A stretch of DNA of 64,000 bases from CADEFX01 sp046154585 (GTDB lineage: Bacteria > Pseudomonadota > Alphaproteobacteria > Rhizobiales > Hyphomicrobiaceae), in the NCBI GenBank assembly GCA_046154585.1, contig JBJXDX010000135.1:29146-93145 (forward strand), written 5' to 3'. A model generated the notes under the pieces. The model was not told the origin of the DNA. It made no database searches and was given only the letters and a program-made list of their open reading frames with translations. Position numbers and translations under genes: made by a program. How positions within the stretch are numbered: position 1 is the stretch's first letter; every line of letters begins with the position of its first letter. This document shows positions 63,120 to 64,000 of this stretch, in pieces.

Positions 63120-63304
63120 CAAAGCCTGCCGCTGCGATGCGGCAACTGAGCAGGGCGTCTCAAGCGAACGCCGTGATGCGCTAGCCTCAAATGAGAACAT
63201 CGGCGGACGGATTGCACCGCAAGCTTAAGAGACACTGCTCCCTCCCCTTGGCTGCGGGCGATCTACACCCAAGCTCGATCACGTTTCAACGAGGCACGCA
63301 ACCG

Positions 63305-63799
63305 ATGAAATCCCGGAAGCTTTCGAGCGGCCCTGCTGTCACCGGCCAATGCCTGTGCGGGGCAGTGCAGTTGGAGATGGAGTACCCCGCGTTCTGGGCT
63401 TGGCACGATCACAGCCGCGCCAGCCGGCTTGCGCATGGCGCCGTGTACGCGACCTACGTCGGCACCTGGCGAAAGCGCTTTCGCATCACGGCAGGGGAGC
63501 GCGAGATCAACCGTTTCGAGGAGAAGGAAACGGGCGCGGTGCGCACCTTTTGTCGGCGCTGCGGCACGCCCCTGGTCTACGAGCGCACCCGCTCGCCCCA
63601 CATGATCAACATTCCGCGCGCGCTCTTTCAGAGCCGCACCGGCCGTCAGCCGATTTATCACATCGCCATCGAAGAGATGCAGGACTGGGCCTACACCGGC
63701 GAACCGCTGGTTCCACTCAAAGGCTATCCCGGCGTATTCTGGAAGCGACTCAAGAAGAAAAGTCGCGTGCAGGAGGCTACCTCGGCATCAATCAGGTAG
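63305..63799 (+). CDS. GFA/CENP-V-like protein with altered zinc site
   Basis: The 164-residue protein has the GFA zinc-fold outline: CLCGAVQLEMEYPAFW at the start and RTFCRRCGTPLVYERTRSPH later. The central CHCSxC block of true GFA proteins is replaced by AWHDHSRASRLAHGAVYATY, so at least two zinc cysteines are missing and histidines or serines stand in their place. A glutathione-formaldehyde role is therefore doubtful. The ATG at 63305 is set by alignment. Confidence 0.8.
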   Translation: MKSRKLSSGPAVTGQCLCGAVQLEMEYPAFWAWHDHSRASRLAHGAVYATYVGTWRKRFRITAGEREINRFEEKETGAVRTFCRRCGTPLVYERTRSPHMINIPRALFQSRTGRQPIYHIAIEEMQDWAYTGEPLVPLKGYPGVFWKRLKKKSRVQEATSASIR

Positions 63800-63911
63800 C
63801 GTTGTTCGTGACTACTTTTCTTCCCGCGCCCCCGTCAACGAAATCCACAATGCAAGTGAGGCACGCGTGGTAGCTCCGTACGCATCCGGCGAAGACCGCA
63901 GGGGTGAGTGC

Positions 63912-64000
63912 TCAGGCGGCTTGAGCGGCACCGGCCTTGGCGGCCTTCCAGTTCCAGGGCAGCAGGTCGGCGATCTGCTTGGCGGGGTGATCGGCAATGC
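63912..64000 (-). mobile_element. IS66 family transposase, C-terminal end (window edge)
   Basis: The leftward frame entering from the right edge reads IADHPAKQIADLLPWNWKAA then KAGAAQAA and stop. R-I-A-D-H-x3-x-I-x-x-LLPWN is the end of IS66 TnpC transposases. The rest lies beyond the window, so completeness cannot be judged. Confidence 0.75.

Noticed and set aside
1..64000. CRISPR arrays, rRNA operons, complete tRNA genes, replication origin
   Set aside because: I looked for regularly spaced repeats, rRNA-like conserved blocks and cloverleaf-capable sequences and found only the two half-tRNAs. No array or origin is supported.

Overview
The window (GC-rich, about 60 percent or more by eye, with GTG starts, many short overlaps between genes and alphaproteobacterial families such as phasin_2-type proteins, FixK, DUF4102 integrases and several LysR/GNAT genes) looks like the chromosome of a member of the Hyphomicrobiales (Rhizobiales). 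No rRNA and no complete tRNA was seen, so the assignment is an inference from gene content.

Layout. 1-3.8 kb: the end of a Bax-inhibitor-1 membrane protein, a decayed IS630 transposase, and a YqaA-MFS pair. 4-6.7 kb: a broken universal-stress-protein (Usp) gene and two convergent, overlapping glycosyltransferases. 7.5-18.1 kb: a stress/anaerobiosis island with a Usp-alcohol dehydrogenase operon, relics of Usp genes, a possible PHB-synthase relic, a phasin, a baeRF-type release-factor-like protein, and an NfeD protease-stomatin-Usp operon. 18.3-25.3 kb: one tightly overlapping eight-gene Mrp-like cation/proton antiporter operon with a fused A(C-terminal)-B subunit and three NuoL/M/N-like subunits. 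25-36.9 kb: membrane transport and stress genes (tandem Usp, Na/Ca exchanger, Dps, YeeE, zinc-ribbon protein, SLC13 carrier, MgtC/DUF4010 protein, frameshifted GntP permease, MarC). 37.8-41.6 kb: a winged-helix regulator, a FixK-type Crp/Fnr regulator, a tandem Usp and a truncated patatin. 41.6-43.3 kb: a tyrosine integrase between two different half-tRNA sequences, marking mobile-element junctions. 43.3-64 kb: accessory DNA with IS5 and IS66 remnants, a chimeric SBP/serine-recombinase relic, an LLM monooxygenase with an iron/polyamine-type ABC importer, three LysR genes, several GNAT acetyltransferases, HIT, ASCH, SDR, epoxide hydrolase and GFA-like genes.

How it fits together. Seven copies of a palindrome of the form TTGAY-N4-RTCAA (FNR/FixK operator) lie between 10.1 and 31.2 kb, most of them upstream of Usp, phasin, DUF2892 or YeeE genes or their relics. 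The window also encodes a FixK-like regulator whose recognition helix has the E-x-x-S-R residues that read this operator. I therefore read 8-41 kb as a low-oxygen/energy-stress regulon that has been repeatedly duplicated and is partly decaying. The right third is a patchwork of integrated catabolic and resistance-like genes whose boundaries are suggested by half-tRNAs and a short repeat shared between 43.0 and 63.1 kb.
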